From Chara braunii (lineage: Eukaryota > Streptophyta > Charophyceae > Charales > Characeae): 34,395 bases of DNA. Positions within the stretch are counted from its first letter, which is position 1, and each line of letters begins with the position of its first letter. Of the stretch, positions 32,096 through 34,395 are shown piece after piece. Both the position numbers and the translations under genes were made by a program. Below the pieces are notes generated by a model. That model was not told the DNA's origin, did not search any database, and was given only the letters and a program-made list of their open reading frames with translations. The stretch lies in NCBI GenBank assembly GCA_003427395.1, contig BFEA01000039.1:3452417-3486811 (forward strand), given 5' to 3'.

Positions 32096-32312
32096 GATGT
32101 GGTGCTGCCTCTGGTCTACATTGCATGCTGATGTGGCGCTGCCCCTGGTCTACATTGCATGCTGATGTGGCGCTGCCTCTGGTCTATGCCGATGTGGCGC
32201 AGCCTCTTGTCTACATGGCATGCTAATGTGGCGCTGCCTCTGGTCTTCATTGATGATGTGGTGCATGCCACCTGTCTCGACTGCTGACGTGGCATTGTCC
32301 ACGCTGTCTACA
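32096..32312 (+). repeat. Minisatellite, about seven units of about 34 bp
   Basis: Units start GATGTGGCGCTGCCTCTGGT and continue CTACATTGCATGCT. The first two are almost identical (32096-32163). Later ones are shortened or diverged. Just upstream (about 31960-32030) are shorter GACGCTGGCTGG-type repeats. Confidence 0.85.
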
Positions 32313-32737
32313 TGAGGTGACTGGTTGCGAGGAGGAGGAAGATGGGGATCTGTGGATGACTAGGATCGTGTACTCACCTGAGGTTGACATCGTCACTGTA
32401 TTCTGCTGAGTCTTCATGGCCTTCACGAGATGAGAGTGCCACGTGGCACTACTGTGTGATCAGGATTATCATACTTATTATCATATACTGGTTGATGACG
32501 TGGAGGAGGAAGAAGCCCGGTGAAGGAGTGGGGTTTGTTTGGATTATTCTTGAGTGGTCATTGATCATATTTCCCCCTCCACTCTCTTCGTCTAATGGTA
32601 ATGAGATACTGTTTCAAATATCATTGCACGATAATTGGAGACTATGCTGCAGATACCGAGACTACAGATGACTGATGAGTATCTGCCAGACTGGGTTCAT
32701 TACACGATCCACAAACTCCAAAAAGAAGCATGACTGT

Positions 32738-32785
32738 GACTGTTCTGTCGAACTTTTTTCACGGGCTCATTAGGAGGTTCACCCC
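32738..32785 (-). ncRNA. Degenerate hammerhead-family copy
   Basis: On the minus strand the order CCTC, CTAATGAGCC, GTGAAA, TTCGACAGAACAG, CACAG parallels the 7383 copy (CCTC, CTGATGAGTC, GTGAAA, GTCGAAACAG, CACAG). The core has CTAATGA for CTGATGA and the GAAA is disturbed, so it should be inactive. Confidence 0.4.
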
Positions 32786-33905
32786 AGAGAGTCTACCCAG
32801 GATGCATTTGACTGATCAATAAGGACTGAGCACATCGCCCTGAGTTAACGAGACCCCTGGGAAAAGTGGTTGGCTTTGTTCACACCAACTCTGCAATCCT
32901 GCCGCAGCCAACAGAGATTCAGTCTGTCTTGGGCCTTCCCTGGGACAGAGCTGCAACTGGACTGGGGGGACTGGACACATGGCAACTTCCTAACCTACCG
33001 ACCGGAAGGTTCCACTGGGGCCCAATTTGTACTTCCACTGTTCTTACTGGTCCTATCCTATCGGATCTCTATTTTGGCCTGTACTGTACCCTCGGGAAGG
33101 TTCTACTGCAGCCCAATGGTACAAAGAAAAGTGGACACGGTACCGGGGCTGTACTGTGGCAGCACGTGAATCTTTTCAGAATTTCGGACCAAATTTCTGA
33201 GTGGCTCTCACCCAGAGGTTGTTTGCAGTGCAATTTTTTTTTTTTTTTTCTTTGCTTTTTTTAACATCTTTTGTAAGTAGACGGTGTTGGTAAAAGCAAT
33301 CGTGGCTAGTACCCCAAGGCAGACTCCATCTATTGGTGGGGAGTGTCACCTGCTGGAAAACGGGCCCAGCGTCAATTCTTTAGCTTTTGGCGGAAATTTG
33401 GCCCAGTTTTTTTTTTTTTTTGGGGGGGGGGNGGGTTCCCTTTTTTTGAACGTGTTCTTCAATTTTATGGCTTCTGTGAATTGGCTGCTGAATTCTGTCT
33501 GCCTGGCCTGGTCTGTGAAGTGATGAGCCCGTTTTCATGAAATGGTTAAGCTGGCCAGCACTTCAGTTTTCTTAAATAAGGAGGTTGGATGCAAAGTCGC
33601 AAACATTTTTGTTTTCATGAGGATTTGAACTGATGATCTGTTTACCAACAGCCAAAAACAGTCACATGTGTGTACCAAACACACATCCACAAACCACCCT
33701 GCAGATGCAAGGCACTGAAGTTTTGAGGTAAGGCAGCCTTAGGAAGGAAGGGGATTTGTCTTTGCGCTTTGATGCAAGTGGCTGACAGCGCCATGCACAG
33801 TCTGCAATGCACCTGCCATGCACTGTTGCATTTAGTGCCTGCCGGACTCTGCAGGCATTTTGTCATTGTGTTGATTTCGTGGTTGCTTGCCTGGTGGGAA
33901 TGCAG

Positions 33906-34091
33906 TTGCGGGAGGTTGGAACCCACAGGTTGGTTCACATTCGTGATCCATGGAGCAATTTCCAGTGGACAGGTCCCTGGTCGGCGAAGAGTCCACTCTG
34001 GAGGAAGTATCGTCACGTAACACGTGAAATCAGGCCTGTGCTCGATGGCTCTGACCGTGGATTCTGGATGTCATACGAGGACCTGCTCAAG
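33906..34091 (+). CDS. Calpain-like gene, exon with the catalytic Asn site
   Basis: It encodes LVHIRDPWSNFQWTGPWSAK, then PLW, and ends GFWMSYEDLLK. The calpain pattern is R-N-P-W-G, W-x-G-x-W-S-D, then F-W-M-x-x-x-D-F. Here the catalytic Asn is Asp (codon 33945-33947) and Gly is Ser. The acceptor (GGAATGCAG) is phase 0, matching the donor of the His exon at 26598. The donor GTAGGC follows at 34092 in phase 0. This ends the protease core; a C2L module would normally follow, beyond the window. Confidence 0.85.
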
Positions 34092-34179
34092 GTAGGCAAT
34101 GCGACATTGGGATGGCGTATCATCCGCCACCTCACCCGATTTTCCCATAATCATTTTACAATACAGCAGTGTTGCACAC

Positions 34180-34395
34180 GCCGACCGTCGGCGACCCCTG
34201 ACTGGTCGTCTGCCGACCCGCCGACCGGTCGGCTGGTCGGCACCTACCGGTCGGGGGTCGTCGGCACCCCGCAATTTTTTTTATTTTATTTTATTTTTTC
34301 GGTCCAGAACCCCTAATAACCCCACAAACACCCCCATACCCACCCCAAATACCCCCATACACCCCCCCAAACCCACAAACCGGCCCCCAACACCC
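34180..34395. other. GC-rich palindromic segment and C-rich tail, no gene
   Basis: Positions 34180-34270 repeat CCGACC/GGTCGG words in both orientations, including a 14-bp palindrome at 34220-34233. From 34300 the strand is almost free of G, with CCCCATAC and CCCCAAA words of no fixed period. It lies in the intron after the last catalytic exon. Confidence 0.6.

Noticed and set aside
34300-34395. C-rich tail as a telomere
   Set aside because: The words CCCCATAC and CCCCAAA have no fixed period and do not match CCCTAAA; the adjacent calpain intron continues.

Overview
This is a nuclear scaffold from a eukaryote with very long, transposon-filled introns. My best guess is a streptophyte green alga of the Chara type (inference). 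The grounds are chromodomain-bearing Ty3/gypsy elements, a DEK1/CAPN-like calpain fold split by GT-AG introns, green-plant-like mitochondrial atp6 with a group II intron, and abundant dinucleotide microsatellites. There is no prokaryotic gene organisation and I found no complete autonomous gene.

The only host gene I can support is a calpain-like protein on the + strand. Its exons are 7521-7717, 15564-17285, 21848-21906, 22173-22427, 26458-26597 and 33906-34091, and it runs off both ends. All exon-exon phases match (2/2, 2/2, 1/1, 1/1, 0/0) and all introns are GT-AG. The parts are the C-terminal half of one calpain beta-sandwich (C2L/domain III) module, the N-terminal half of a second, a roughly 420-residue Pro/Glu-rich linker, and a CysPC-like catalytic domain. 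The catalytic Cys is Leu and the catalytic Asn is Asp while the His is kept, so this looks like a pseudoprotease.

Layout: 1-6.8 kb is a decayed Ty3/gypsy chromovirus-like element with gag to chromodomain and a 3' LTR-like region. At 7.0-7.45 kb is a tandem array with hammerhead-ribozyme cores. At 7.5 kb is a C2L exon. A second, more decayed gypsy element fills 8.6-14.1 kb of the next intron. At 15.6-17.3 kb is the large exon. At 17.5-18.9 kb is a terminal-inverted-repeat element flanked by ATA. At 20.05-21.0 kb is mitochondrial-type DNA (group II intron maturase fragment, intact domain V, broken atp6 exon). At 21.8-26.6 kb are three catalytic-domain exons separated by repeats. At 27.9-33.4 kb is a contig bounded by single Ns. 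It holds a symmetric-phase C2L exon that does not fit the intron it sits in, an unremoved Nextera mate-pair junction adapter (28789-28826) and, next to it, an intact-looking type III hammerhead ribozyme on the minus strand. The last catalytic exon is at 33.9-34.1 kb and the window ends in C-rich low-complexity DNA.

The strongest leads are the calpain pseudoprotease, the hammerhead repeat family (possibly retrozyme-like) and the mitochondrial insertion. The adapter and single-N joins mean the order of sequence between about 27.9 and 33.4 kb should not be trusted.
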